Positions 44,172 to 55,126 of a DNA stretch of 64,000 bases are shown piece by piece. The notes under the pieces were generated by a model. It did no database searches. It saw only the letters and a list, made by a program, of their open reading frames with translations, and was not told where the DNA came from. Position 1 is the first letter of the stretch. Every line of letters starts with the position of its first letter. Both the position numbers and the translations under genes were made by a program. Source of the stretch: Mantamonas sphyraenae (Eukaryota; CRuMs; Mantamonadidae); contig JAPMXV010000001.1 of assembly GCA_026936335.1 (NCBI GenBank), positions 186,001 through 250,000 on the forward strand, given 5' to 3'.

Positions 44172-46642
44172 ACAGAGGCGTGCTGGGACGCGTCGTGGGA
44201 CCACAACACGTTCGCGGGAGCGGAGAGAGACCACGGTGGATACCGAGGACGAGGAACTGGACGTGCGGATGACCTTGCGTGACCTGGAACTGGCCCTTGT
44301 GGAGAAGTTGGAGCTGCGCAAGAACATGCGCCAGTTCTTTTTCTTTTGCTTCTTCATTGTCGTCTTTATGAGTCAGGTGTTCCTTGCCCGTGCCCCACGC
44401 GAGGCCTTCAACTCGGAAACCGCCCTCAAGGACGTCTTCATCGACGAGGAGTTTGAGGCCTCCGACTCCCAGTTCTACAAGTCCTTCCTGGATGTCAAAA
44501 ACATGGTGAGTGAGCGCTGTACCCATCTTGTCCGGTGTGCCTCTCTACGCATCGCCCCTGTGTCTCCTTGTGCGTCCCCGGCGCCCGTGCAGCGATCGCA
44601 CACATTTGTGGCCAGTTCCAAGAACTGCGTCGCGGCGCGCCCTCTGGCGTCGCCCCGGCGCCACACAGCCGTACACGGGTGCGGTGGCGTCTCGCAGATA
44701 CACGCACCCCGATGTGGAATTGGCCAAGATGACAGCGATGGGGATGTGTGAGGCACGGCGGTGGGCACACACTGACACAGAACGAGGGCGGAAAACGAAC
44801 GGGAGTTCAGGACGAAATCTGGCAGTGGATCGAGGGCCCGCTGATTAACCAGCTGACAGCCAACGAATGGTACAACGGCAAAGTGTACGACAAGACGCAG
44901 GAGGGGTTCATCTACATGTACAACAAGGTGATTGGAGGCATCCGTGTGCGACAACTGCGTGTCAAGGCAAACACGTGCACGGTGCCGGAGCGATACAGCA
45001 AGCTGTACCCCAACTGCTTCCCCAACTACCAACAGGGGATCACAGAGAGCCGTGATGCATACGGACCGGGGGGCATGTGGAAGTGGAAGTCGCCCGAGGA
45101 GACACGGTTGCCGTCGTTCATCGGACGTGCAACGTCCACCAACGTGTACGACGGCGGAGGCTTTGTGGTGGACATTCCCTACAACCGAACCACCATTCCG
45201 CAAGACTTTGCCCAACTCAAGCGTGACCGCTTCCTGGACAGGCAAACGCGGGCACTGTTCATCACCCTCAACTTTTTCAACCAGAACGAGAACCACTTTA
45301 TCACACTGAACACCCTGTTTGAGATGACCCCCGGCGGCCTCATCAAACCCTGGTACGTGTTCAAGGTTGTGCGTCTGGAGCTGTACACTTCGGCCCTGGA
45401 CATCTTTCGCGGCGTGCTCGAGTTTATGGTGGCCAGCATGCTAGTGTACTTCACCCAACGTGTGGTGCGTGAGGCACTGGCAGCCATGCACGAGCACCAC
45501 TCGTTGATCCCGTACCTGCAGGATTCGTGGAACCTGCTGGACATCATCAACCTCACCTTGTTCTGGTATGTGGTGGTGGAGAATGCCGCGTGGCTGTTGG
45601 ATCCCGAACGCTTCAACGTCACCCTGGACATGGCCGGTCGCACCAACTACATCCCGCTGGAGCCGCTGGCTGCGCGCTACATCAATCTGTACAATGTCAA
45701 CGCGTTCAACGTGTTCCTGACCTGGATCAAGACCTTCAAGTTCCTGAAGATCAACGACCGCATCTTCATCCTGTGGAAGACCATGAGCAGGGCCTCGGGC
45801 GATCTCTTTGCCTTTCTGATCTTCTTCACCATCATCTTTGTCGGCTTTGCGTTTATGGGTACGCTGTTGTTTGGGCCGACCATGACGGGCTACCGCGACT
45901 TTCTGGCATCGGTCACCACGCTGGGCAAGCTGGTGGTGGGCCAGTTTGAGTACCTGGAGTATGTGCGAGCCAACCGTGTGCTGGGACCGGTGTTCTTTTT
46001 CCTCTTTGTGGTCCTGGTCTACTTTACGCTGGTCAACATGTTTATTGCCATCATCAACGACGCCTTCACCGAGGTGAAGGGCGAGGTGGACGAGAGTGCA
46101 CGCAAGCTGAGCTACCAGTTGCGAAAGGGCATGCAGAATCGCATCAAGTACTACCGCACCAAGATCAAGGGCGAGAAGCACACGTCGCGACGTGCGTTGG
46201 AGAAGCGCGTGCTGGCCATGGTGCGCCAGAGCGAGTTTAAGGACTCGCCTGTGACCAACATCGACGACATCCAGCGCGGCATGAACCTGCCCCAGGAGGA
46301 CGCCGAGCTCGTGCTCACCGTCCTCGAACAGTATCGCGAGAAGAAGCGGTCAAGGAGAGAGGCGGAAATCACACAACGACACGAGGTGACAGAGGGCCAT
46401 CGTCTGGCTGCTGGAGGCGCTGCGGGGGCAGCGGGGGCAGGGCTGCAGGCGGCGCAGACGACTCATCCAGCCGAACGAATGTGGATCTGACCAACCTGGA
46501 CGTGGATTTGTCCAGGTTGCTGGCTAACAAGCAAACCAAGCTGGACAAGTTGGCTCAGCTGGAGAAAAAGGTGGACGAGCTCAACAAGATCCTCAGCGGC
46601 GTGGAAACCGCCATCCCCGGTACCATGAGCGCAGAATTGTGA
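43948..46642 (+). CDS. PKD2: Polycystin-2 (TRPP) cation channel
   Basis: Exons 43948-44046, 44176-44505 and 44811-46642 join in phase 0. With one base added near 46420 (G5 runs) the length is 753 residues. Polycystins are six-helix cation channels of cilia and ER. After the first helix (MRQFFFFCFFIVVFMSQVF, partly quoted) comes the large extracellular TOP domain, with IWQWIEGPLINQL, CFPNYQQGITES, YDGGGFVVDIP, LFITLNFFNQNEN and WYVFKVVRLELY. Helices S2-S6 follow (SWNLLDIINLTLFWYVVVE partly quoted; FNVFLTWIKTFKFLKIN; FLIFFTIIFVGFAFMG), then pore TLGKLVVGQFEYLEY and S6 TLVNMFIAIINDAF. The tail holds a coiled coil (LDKLAQLEKKVDELNKIL) in the shifted frame. It diverges from the HECT gene by 84 bases. 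Confidence 0.92.
44138..44171 (+). repeat. CA microsatellite at intron end in PKD2
   Basis: The CA run forms the 3' end of the first intron, immediately before the CACAG acceptor at 44175. Confidence 0.9.
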
Positions 46643-46784
46643 TTGTGATTGTTGTGAATGAAAACAGGGACAGGCATGTGTGCACACCGCTGTGAGTGAT
46701 GTCCCTTTGCTCTTGGACAACACTGAATGGCCACATGTGCGCAAGGGGAGGCAGAAGAACTCGTGCGTGGGTTGTGTGGGGGAG

Positions 46785-48118
46785 ATGTCGTCAGCTTCTG
46801 CAGCCTATGTGGCAGGGACGGACAAGGACACGTCTCAGATCTTGAAAGGGTCGGACGACATGCCGCTGAACAAGATCGTGACTCGGATGATCAACAAGAA
46901 CGCGGTGACGATTGTGTTGACGATCAAGGGCGACTGGTGCGCGTTTTGTACAGGCTGGCTTAACTCGTTTGAGGCCATTTACGACGAGGTTCAGGAGTTG
47001 GGGGGCACTGTGGTGGCCATCAGTGCACAGGATCCCGAGTACATCGAGAAGAGCATCGAAAATTCGGGTGTGACGTTTCCAATGTAGGTTCCACCTCCAC
47101 GCACAGGATTTGGGAGAGGGTGAAGAGGCAAGGGCAAGCAACAATGACTGACCGATCGGTGCGTGATGGAACACAGAATCTACGATCCGTACTGCTGGTT
47201 TGCAGAGATCAACAACATGGAGGTGATGCACACGGTAGGTGACAAAAAGAAACGGTTGTGGAGGCAGAGATGTGGATTTTGAGAAGGCTCTGACACCGGT
47301 TTGAATCTGGCACACAGAGCTCGTACCTTTTGGATTCCCTTCACAGCGATTCCCTGCACACATACAAGTTTGCAGCGTTCTTGCCAAGTAGGTTGCGTGC
47401 GCTTGTGGGGATGGGGGGGCCGGCAGGTGGGAACGACCTGGGTTTGCTGAGAGAGGGGGGGGCTGACACCAAACGGACGTTCCGGGCACCCATTTCACAA
47501 CTTGGCCGCAGGTGTGTATGTTTATGAAAAGGGCAACATCGATCCGGTGTACAAGTGGGTGGACGACTTTTCGGAAAACACCTGGTTTGGGATGATTGGG
47601 CGCCCGACGGCAGAGTGTGAGTTCAGGCATCCGACGAGCCGGCACAGAGAACCTGCAACGTGGACGCTGACACAAAAACGGAAACCAACCGTGGATTGGG
47701 TGACATTGATTGTGCGGTGGTGCACACAGATTTGATGCTGGTGGCACGAAACACATGCCATGAGACGGTGGAGCTGCCGGACAATGTGCCGACCATCACC
47801 TACCACGATGCGCGAGGGATGTCCGTACCTTTGTGGTGCTACGTGACATGTTGTACGTGTTGTGGCAATCGCAACGATGCGTTTGCGCACAAGATGCTTG
47901 GACCGAGTTACGGCTATGACGCGCAGGGGAAGCGAACCATGGAAGCCGACCCGTTCAACGAGGATGCTGAGGAGTTTAAGAAGGCACAAGCCATCCTGGC
48001 CCAGGGTGCAGTCACACACGACACCCCTGAACGCGAGTTGCCCTCATGTCACTACGTGCCCAGGCACAAGCGGGAAAAGAAGAAACGGGCAGTTGAGCGT
48101 ATGGAAGAGGAGAGTTGA
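46785..48118 (+). CDS. Thioredoxin-fold (AhpC/TSA-like) redox protein, five exons
   Basis: Exons 46785-47083, 47177-47234, 47318-47387, 47512-47616 and 47730-48118 all join in phase at GTAGGT or GTGAGT donors and CAG acceptors, giving 306 residues. The N-terminal part has a beta strand then a CxxC motif (VLTIKGDWCAFCTGWLNSF), ELGGTVVAISAQDPEYIE, IYDPYCWFAEINNMEVM and GVYVYEKGNIDPVYKW, typical of peroxiredoxin-like AhpC/TSA_2 proteins. The C-terminal part has a Cys-rich segment (CYVTCCTCCGNRNDAF), unusual for that family, and a basic end. Peroxidase activity is not certain. It lies 120 bases upstream of V-ATPase F copy A on the same strand. The start is the first ATG giving a plausible N-terminus. 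Confidence 0.65.
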
Positions 48119-48238
48119 GCTCAAGCAATGAATCAACAGTGTGGATTGGGAATGGAACGGGTGGGTGGAATGGGATGGGTGTGGGTTGATGAAAGTGAGC
48201 GATGGAGGAGGCAGGGCAAAACTCCACCACACACAAGG

Positions 48239-49240
48239 ATGAGTGCAAAACAGATGTTGCAGAAGCGTGAGGGCGAACTGTCGCTGATCAGCATGATCTG
48301 TGACGAAGACACCATCACAGGGTTCCTGCTGGCTGGAGTGGGTGACCGGGACTTGAAGAACAAGGCGAACTACCTGATTGTGACCAGCAGTAGGTTTCTG
48401 CGTTGGCCTGGGGTTGAGGGGAGCGAAGGGGTGGGATGGGGACGGTGTGGATGGGATTGGTTGTGTATGGGAGATGTGTGGGAGGAGAACGGGCGGTGTG
48501 CATGTGGGTGTGGGAAGGAGGAGGTGGAGAGATTGGGAAGAGAGGACGGAGCGCAGTGAAACGCTGTTGGAAAAGGGGGTTGTGGAGGGGAGAGGGAGGG
48601 ATGGGAGAGAGAGGAGATGGTGTGTGGAAGGGCTAGGCAATGGATGGAGGAGGAGGAGGAGGAGGAAGAGGGGAGGAAGGGAGAGGAAGGTTGCCGGGGG
48701 GAGGGCAAAGGGGCAGACGGGAAGCAGCAGCGTGGATGGGAGAAGTGTGTGCGGAGGAGAGGCGGAGGGGAGGGGAGGGTTGGATTGGAAAGGAGACAGA
48801 TGGGGAGGATGGTTGTGTGTGGTGGGAATCATGGGTCATTGTTGACGATGTGTGGTGTGTGGGGTTGTGTAGGGGGGGGGGGTTTGAGCACGGTGTGCAT
48901 TCCCACAAGGGGCTGGTCTGAAGGATAGAAGAGTGGGGAAAGGGCACTGACACAAACACCGGCCACACTGGACACACACGCATGGATGCAACCACAATGG
49001 ACGCACACAGAGACAACAGTGGAGGAGATTGAGAGTGCGTGGAGGACGTTTACGACGCGTGAGGACGTGTCGATCCTTGTGATCAACCAGCATGTGGCGG
49101 ATGAGATCCGACATCTGGTGGATGAGTATGACAAGCCACTGCCGTCCATTCTGGAGGTACCGTCGAAGGACAAGCCATACGAGCAGGAGAAGGATAGCGT
49201 GTTTCAGAAGCTGCAATACCTGCTGGGGCCCAACCAATAA
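48239..49240 (+). CDS. ATP6V1F: V-type proton ATPase subunit F, copy A
   Basis: Exons 48239-48389 and 49011-49240 (intron 621 bases, GTAGGT/CACAG) encode 126 residues, near the usual 115-125. Subunit F sits in the central rotor stalk of V1, in the cytosol at acidic organelles. Recognisable are ICDEDTITGFLLAGVGD, NYLIVTSKTTVEEIESAWR, REDVSILVINQHVADEIR and LPSILEVPSKDKPY. The encoded protein looks identical to copy B. The upstream 120 bases to the redox gene include about 100 bases shared with copy B, so the duplicated unit may carry its own promoter. Confidence 0.93.
48390..49010 (+). other. Purine-rich intron of V-ATPase F copy A
   Basis: The intron is strongly G/A-rich on the coding strand (for example 48530-48790), with repeated GGAGG and a G-run near 48870. 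The same composition occurs in copy B. Confidence 0.85.
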
Positions 49241-49311
49241 GAAGACAACCAACACCTCACATGCTGCTTCTCCACCCCTTCCCCTAACCCACCGTTCTCT
49301 CTCTCCTTCGG

Positions 49312-51036
49312 TCACCCGAAACCATCTTCGTCTTCCAGACCCAGCACGAGGCCGTCGGCACGAAAGAAACGACCGTGGATGTCTGGTTGGAGATGGGCAG
49401 TGTCCCATGTCCATGGTTGGTTGTCGAGGACGTGTGAGACGTCACCATGGGTGCGTTGGTCCAGCTGGTGGAGCATGAGGCAGTCTTCGTACACAGACGC
49501 GTTCGCCATCATGTCCACATCCATGGACACCAGACGTGTCTCGCCCACACGGATGTCGAAACGGGGAGCTCTGAGTTCGTAGGGCAGGGGGACATGGATT
49601 GTTTGTGTTTGTGCGTCGATGTGTGCACTGTCCGACACTTGAAGGGAGCTGCCGAGGAGAGACGGCAGAAAGAGAACGCCCATCTCAAAGGATGGGACCC
49701 GAAAACGTGCCCCATTGCCCTGCAGCTCGCCCCAGGCAGCCTTGGACATGTTGCACGACGTGAGGATAAGCCAGTCGAGACAGCCATCCTCGTCAAAGGA
49801 GGCACTGCGACGCGAAAAGGTCTTGATGTGTGGTGAGACCCGTGCACGCGAAGACATCAAACGGGAGGATTGGTACTTGCGCAGAATGTTCTGCACACAC
49901 TTGCGTGCCAGGTTCTTGACGGGACCACACAGTGAGTGACCAGCCTCCCATCCAGCAGGCAGGGATTTGCGCACATAGTCGACACTGGGCCACAACACCT
50001 GCATGTTGTACGCCTCCACTCCCATGCTGGAGGCAAAGTCCTTGAGCCAAGGGTCACTGAGAGCACCAAAGGAGGAAACCTGGCAGGTGAGGGTCGCCTG
50101 CGTCGATGCCCGTGGGCCATACTTGCGCAGCAAGGAACGCACACGCAGGTGGCCGTACCTGTGCATGGCGTTGCCCTCATGCAGACCAGGAACACACGCC
50201 ACCAGTGCCACACGCACTTTGCCATAGTCGTAGGCGTCGAGAAAGTCAAGCTCTCCCTCGCCCATGTGCTCAAAGTAGTCCCGCAGCGTGCAGACAAAGT
50301 CCTCCGCCAGTTCTGTGGGTTGACCACCAAATGGATAGTCATTGGACGATGAGGTGGAAGAGGACGACGAGGAAGAGGACGACGATGTCGATGTTGCGTT
50401 GGTGCTGGAAGAGGTTGGCTTGGCAGGGAAATCCTGACACCAGACACCCTGGGATTTGCACGCGTAGTCGATTTCCAGCAGATTGGCTGTGGTGATGGCC
50501 ACGCGGATGTACTGAGGCGTGGCAAGCACCAGCAGCTTGCCGTGATTGGTTCCATACGGGATTGGCATGCGTGCATCGCGCATGGAGACGAGATTTTCGC
50601 GCGTGTGCAACCCCAACTCACGCCACTCGTTCTCGAGATCTTCCAACCGCTCTCCGCGCTCCCCATGCACGAGACTCACGTGCGCTATGCTGCTCTTGCC
50701 GTACAGTGCCTCACATTGTGACACAAACCAAGGAAGATCCACCTTGTATGTTGTCACCACAGCTCGCACCACGGGACCGCCGCGAACTGTGTTGACAAGC
50801 CCAGCCAGCGTCACACACCCTCGGTTGTCCTCCTCCGACGCATGTATCACACGCGTAAGCCTCATTAGGGAGCCCGTGTACACTGTGAAGCGCTTCAGGG
50901 GTACCTGTGCCTTCCTATTGTGTCCATTGTCCACCACCTCCACCCTGCTTCGCTTCCTCTCCACCCCGGCGTCCGTCTCTTCCTCCTCCTCTCGCTCTCT
51001 CTTGCCAGCAGGGCTCGGAGTGACGCTTTCACTCAT
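49312..51036 (-). CDS. TDP1: Tyrosyl-DNA phosphodiesterase 1
   Basis: This encodes 574 residues from the ATG at 51036 (MSESVTPS); human is 608. TDP1 removes trapped topoisomerase 1 peptides and other 3' adducts from DNA. Both HKN-type active-site motifs are present: PYGTNHGKLLVL (first His/Lys) with ITTANLLEIDY, and SPHIKTFSR (second His/Lys) with LTSCNMSKAAWGEL. Also typical are CQVSSFGAL, WPSVDYVRKSL, FEMGVLFLP, VPLPYELR and the C-terminal RFFRADG. A poly-Ser insertion (about 50340-50400) lies in the loop after the first motif. The N-terminus is Glu/Arg-rich, nuclear-signal-like. Single exon, inside the segment flanked by the inverted repeat. Confidence 0.93.
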   Translation of the reverse strand: MSESVTPSPAGKREREEEEETDAGVERKRSRVEVVDNGHNRKAQVPLKRFTVYTGSLMRLTRVIHASEEDNRGCVTLAGLVNTVRGGPVVRAVVTTYKVDLPWFVSQCEALYGKSSIAHVSLVHGERGERLEDLENEWRELGLHTRENLVSMRDARMPIPYGTNHGKLLVLATPQYIRVAITTANLLEIDYACKSQGVWCQDFPAKPTSSSTNATSTSSSSSSSSSSTSSSNDYPFGGQPTELAEDFVCTLRDYFEHMGEGELDFLDAYDYGKVRVALVACVPGLHEGNAMHRYGHLRVRSLLRKYGPRASTQATLTCQVSSFGALSDPWLKDFASSMGVEAYNMQVLWPSVDYVRKSLPAGWEAGHSLCGPVKNLARKCVQNILRKYQSSRLMSSRARVSPHIKTFSRRSASFDEDGCLDWLILTSCNMSKAAWGELQGNGARFRVPSFEMGVLFLPSLLGSSLQVSDSAHIDAQTQTIHVPLPYELRAPRFDIRVGETRLVSMDVDMMANASVYEDCLMLHQLDQRTHGDVSHVLDNQPWTWDTAHLQPDIHGRFFRADGLVLGLEDEDGFG

Positions 51037-51248
51037 TGTCAACCTTCACAGCCTGCTTGTCGTTGAGCTGCCCGCGCCGGTGCTTGCAAGCGAAAACCCC
51101 CGTTTGCAACAACCCCCGAGCAGAGTGCGTTGCCCCCAATGTTGCACGTCCATTGAACCACCATCCATCCATTCGTCCCAGAGTCTCTCTCTCCTATTTC
51201 TCACACAAACTGCGCATGCACACTGGCCCTCCCTTTCCCGCACTGCAG

Positions 51249-54200
51249 ATGAACGACGATTTCGAGGCGCTCTACAACTCGGAGGCTCAGGCACGCAGGC
51301 AGCTGCAGCAGACCTTTGACGACACCAAGCGCTCCCTGGAACGTATGTATAGCCCCTCCCGATGTGCCCTGTGCCGTTTGTCCCGTGTGTGAGGCCACGC
51401 GTGTGAAGCTGTGTGTGGCTAACCCATTTTTGGACATGGTGTGTCCGTTGAAATCCCGTGGGGCTGCGCAGGCGACGTGGCAAACCTGAAGACCCAGGCT
51501 GTGGCAGCCGAGGCACGGTACGGTGAGCTGGAGGCGTCATACAACGATCTCAACAAGCGGTTTGAAACGCAGCGCAACACGCTGAACGAGGTGAGTGGAG
51601 CGGGTCGACGCTGGCAAGGGACCGTTGCAAAATAGCAAAATCGTGTGCCCCCCCCCCCCTTGCGGGTGAACCGGGGTTGACCACACACAAGTGGAGAAGC
51701 GGGATTGCAGATGTGTTGCGATGGTGGGACAGTACGGATGTGAGCATGCACAGACTGCACAGGGTTGAGGAACAGGGTTGGAAAAGAGACACGGAGAAGG
51801 AAAAGGGGCCGGATTCGCCGTTGAAAAGTGCTTGCTTGCTTGCTTGCTTGCTTTTGAACACGCAGCTCCGTCGGAGAGGCAGAGAGGCGGAACACTGGCT
51901 CACACACACACGCACACACCCATGCACACCCATGCACGGAAACAACATGCACAGACGCAAACCAAGTTGGATCGGACGATGAAGGAGAACCAGCGGCTGA
52001 ACGAGCGACTGAACGCAGAAACCAAGGGAGCCCTGAGCACGGAGGCAAACATGCGCAACACAAACGCATCGCTGGAGGAGATGACGCAGATGTACGAGAG
52101 TGAGCGCATGGCACGGATCAAGCTGAAGCAGAACATGGACGACACGGTGGCCGATCTGACGAAGAAGTGGGAAGACACCAAGACGAGTCTGCTGGCGACG
52201 ACGAAGCAACTGAACCAGCTGCAGAGCGACCACGGGAAGCTTCAGGAGGCACACCAGCAGATGCGCACGCAGAACAGCGAGTTGACGACGAGCAACACGT
52301 CGCTGAAGGCTGAGAACGAGCGGCTGGAAGGACGGCTGCGCAACGAAACCAAGGCGGCGATGGAGATGGAGGCGGCAAAGGCGATGGGCGACATGAGCAA
52401 CAAGGAGCTGCAGGACATGTACACGACGGAAAAGACTGCGCGTTCGCAACTGAAGCAACAGTACGACGACGTGGTGGCCTCGTTTACGAAGCAGGTGGAC
52501 GATCTCAAGTCGCAGCTGCTGGCAGCACGCAAGGAGAACGACGAACTGTCGCGCAACAACAACAAACTGACGAGCAACAACCAGGAGCTGCGCACGTTCA
52601 ACTCGGAGCTGACGACCAAGAATGACGCACTGACGAGCGACAACAACAAGCTGCGCTCGCAACTGGATCGGGAAACCAAGGGCGCGCTGAACACGGAGGC
52701 CAACATGCGCAACACGAGCACGGCGCTGCAGGACATGACGAACCAGTACAACACGGAGAAGAACGCACGATCGCAGCTGAAGCTGCAGTACGACGATCTG
52801 AAGATGACGTCGGACAAGCGCATCGCGGATCTCAAGGCAAAGCAGGCCAGTCTGCAGAAGGACTACGACGAGCTCAACTCGAACCACGAGAAGCTCACTC
52901 GGAACCACAGCGAACTGAGCACGGCACACAGCGATCTGAACACAAAAGCACCGTGCACTGACGGCGGAAGCAGACAAGCTGCGCTCGCAACTGGATCGGG
53001 AGACAAAGGGAGCCCTGAGCACAGAGGCAGACATGCGCAACACGAGCACGGCACTGCAGGACATGACGAACCAGTACAACACGGAGAAGAACGCACGATC
53101 GCAGCTGAAGCAACAGTACGACGATCTGAAGATGTCGTCGGACAAGCGCATTGCGGATCTCAAGGCACAGCTGAGTTCGCTGCAGAAGCAGCACGACGAG
53201 CTCAACTCGAACCACGACAAGTTGAACCGCAACCACAGCGAACTGAGCACGGCTCACAGCGAGCTGAACACAAAGCACCGTGCACTGACTGCGGAAGCAG
53301 ACAAACTGCGCTCGCAGTTGGATCGGGAAACCAAGGGAGCCCTGAGCACAGAGGCGAACATGCGCAACACGAGCACGGCGCTGCAGGACATGACGAACCA
53401 GTACAACACGGAAAAGAACGCACGCAGCAAGCTGAAGCAACAGTACGACGATCTGAAGATGACGTCGGACAAGCGCATTGCGGATCTCAAGGCACAGCTG
53501 AGTTCGCTGCAGAAGCAGCACGACGACCTGACAAACCAGTACAACAAGCTGAACAACGACCACACGCAGCTGAAGAACCTGCACAGCGACACGAACCTGG
53601 AGCACACCAAGCTGGAAACAAACACGGGCGAGCTGCGCAAGAAGTTTGACCAGACGTCTGCGCTGCTGACGGCAAGCGAGGCACGATGCAACCAGCTGGA
53701 GAAGGAGAACACGCAACTGAAAACGGATCTTCACACGGAGGAGGTTGCGCGAGCGAACCTGATGCAGGAGTACCAGACGACAAAGCAGAAGATGACGGAC
53801 CAGATCAATGCGCTGAAGACCAAGCTGAGTCAGGAGACGAAGGAACGAAACAGTCTGCAGGAGGGCAACGAGAAGCTGAACGCAACGAGCAAGGACATCA
53901 ACAGCCGTAACGCAGGGCTGGTGATGGAGAACAAGCGCCTGACGGACGAAAACACGAGTCTGAACGCAAAGTACGACAGCGAGGTGCAGGAGAATGCGGC
54001 TCTGACGGGCAAGCTGAAGAACACCAAGAACGAACTGAAGCAGACGCGGGCCCTGTTTGAGAGCGAGCAGAAGAACAAAAACGCGGTGGAGAAGGAGCTG
54101 GCGGACACGCGACGCAACCTGGAGGGGAACATCAAGGATTTGCAAACAAAGATGAGCAACCTGAACAAGCAAGTGAGTGCGCTGACGAAGGAAAGGAACA

Positions 54201-54715
54201 AGCTGGAGGCGGCGAACAAGGAGCTGAGCGCAAAGAACGCCACGCTGGCAACAGAGACGCGCACACTGAAGGGACGTGTGCGAGACCTTGACAAGGAGCT
54301 CAACCGGCGGGTGGCAGCTTCCGGAATGGCGGGTTCGTCACGCAGCAGTGCACGCAAGCCGAGGCCACCCTCGCGTACGTCGACGGGACGTCGCAGTGTG
54401 ACAGGCAGCAGCAGCAGCAGCGGCGGTGGCGGTGGCGGTGGCAGCTCGACCACCACCACCACTACCACCACTACCACGGGACGCAAGAAGAGTGCCAGCA
54501 GCACCAAGAGTGGCGGGGACATGGAAGTGATCACAGCCATCCCCAAGGCACCAAGCGGAAGCGGAGGGTCAGGTGGTCGAATCAACGTGAGGGGCTCGAT
54601 GAGCAGCAGCACATCGGACGACGGAACGAAGAAGCGAGTGCCATCCACGCGGCAGTTGCCCAAGATCCAACCACGCCAGACCAAGACGAGTGCCATGCGT
54701 GCGGGTGGACGTTAG
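51249..54715 (+). CDS. Long coiled-coil protein with 109-residue tandem repeats
   Basis: Exons 51249-51342, 51472-51590 and 51955-54715 join in phase. An extra A in an A4 run near 52944 shifts the frame; removing it gives 990 residues. Nearly the whole protein is heptad-rich coiled coil (MNDDFEALYNSEAQARRQLQ, partly quoted, to KELNRR). Units beginning TKGALSTEANMRNTSTALQD recur at 52675, 53003 and 53330, with a diverged copy near 52020. The C-terminal ~140 residues are basic, with poly-Gly and poly-Thr tracts and many Ser-Arg, ending MRAGGR. I do not recognise the family; a cytoskeletal or basal-body fibre is possible but unproven. Confidence 0.7.
52675..53560 (+). repeat. Coding tandem repeat, 327-base unit
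   Basis: Unit starts at 52675, 53003 and 53330. The first spacing is 328 and the second 327, the difference being the extra A near 52944. The third unit is partial, ending around LQKQHDDL. Confidence 0.88.
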
Positions 54716-55126
54716 ACAAAGAGAGAGAGAGAAAAGCAGAGAAAGAGAGAGAGACGGAACATCAAACCGACAGAAATGAAAGCCGACAGCACAGAGAAGA
54801 GAGAATGGAGAGCGAGAGAGAGAGAGAAGAGAAAGACCAAATCAAAACGAACCGTCGTTTCCTGCCGTTCCCATGGAGGTGCCAAAACGGGTGCTCCTTC
54901 TGCACACTCCGACACTTGCACAATCTGTTGGCAAGGAATGGGTTCAGGGGTTTTCGTTTGAGCGAACTTTTTCGGGGTTCATTGCGACCCCGGCTTTTTG
55001 CGGCTGAGATTCACAAGAATGCCATTTTATCCAGTGATATGAATCAATCCTGTACCCCCATCCCCCTTCCCGTTCCCCCTCCCCGCTTCGCCTTCGCCCT
55101 TGCGGTTCCACAACAAGATTCCTCAC
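54716..55126. other. Intergenic region, 411 bases
   Basis: GA-rich simple sequence (54717-54840), then mixed sequence, then a C/T-rich stretch (55045-55100) just upstream of the next start. No gene or RNA recognised. Confidence 0.45.

Larger units (their letters stand above)
48130..49247 (+). repeat. Inverted repeat, left arm
   Basis: About 1.1 kb nearly identical, in reverse complement, to 56931-58052. The match starts in sequence just upstream of the V-ATPase F gene and ends seven bases past its stop. Exons are identical by eye; the intron differs by scattered substitutions and short indels. Confidence 0.93.

Noticed and set aside
48128-48559. Frame beginning at ATG 48128 ahead of V-ATPase F copy A
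   Set aside because: Runs into the intron. The start at 48239 gives the correct family N-terminus and is kept in both copies.
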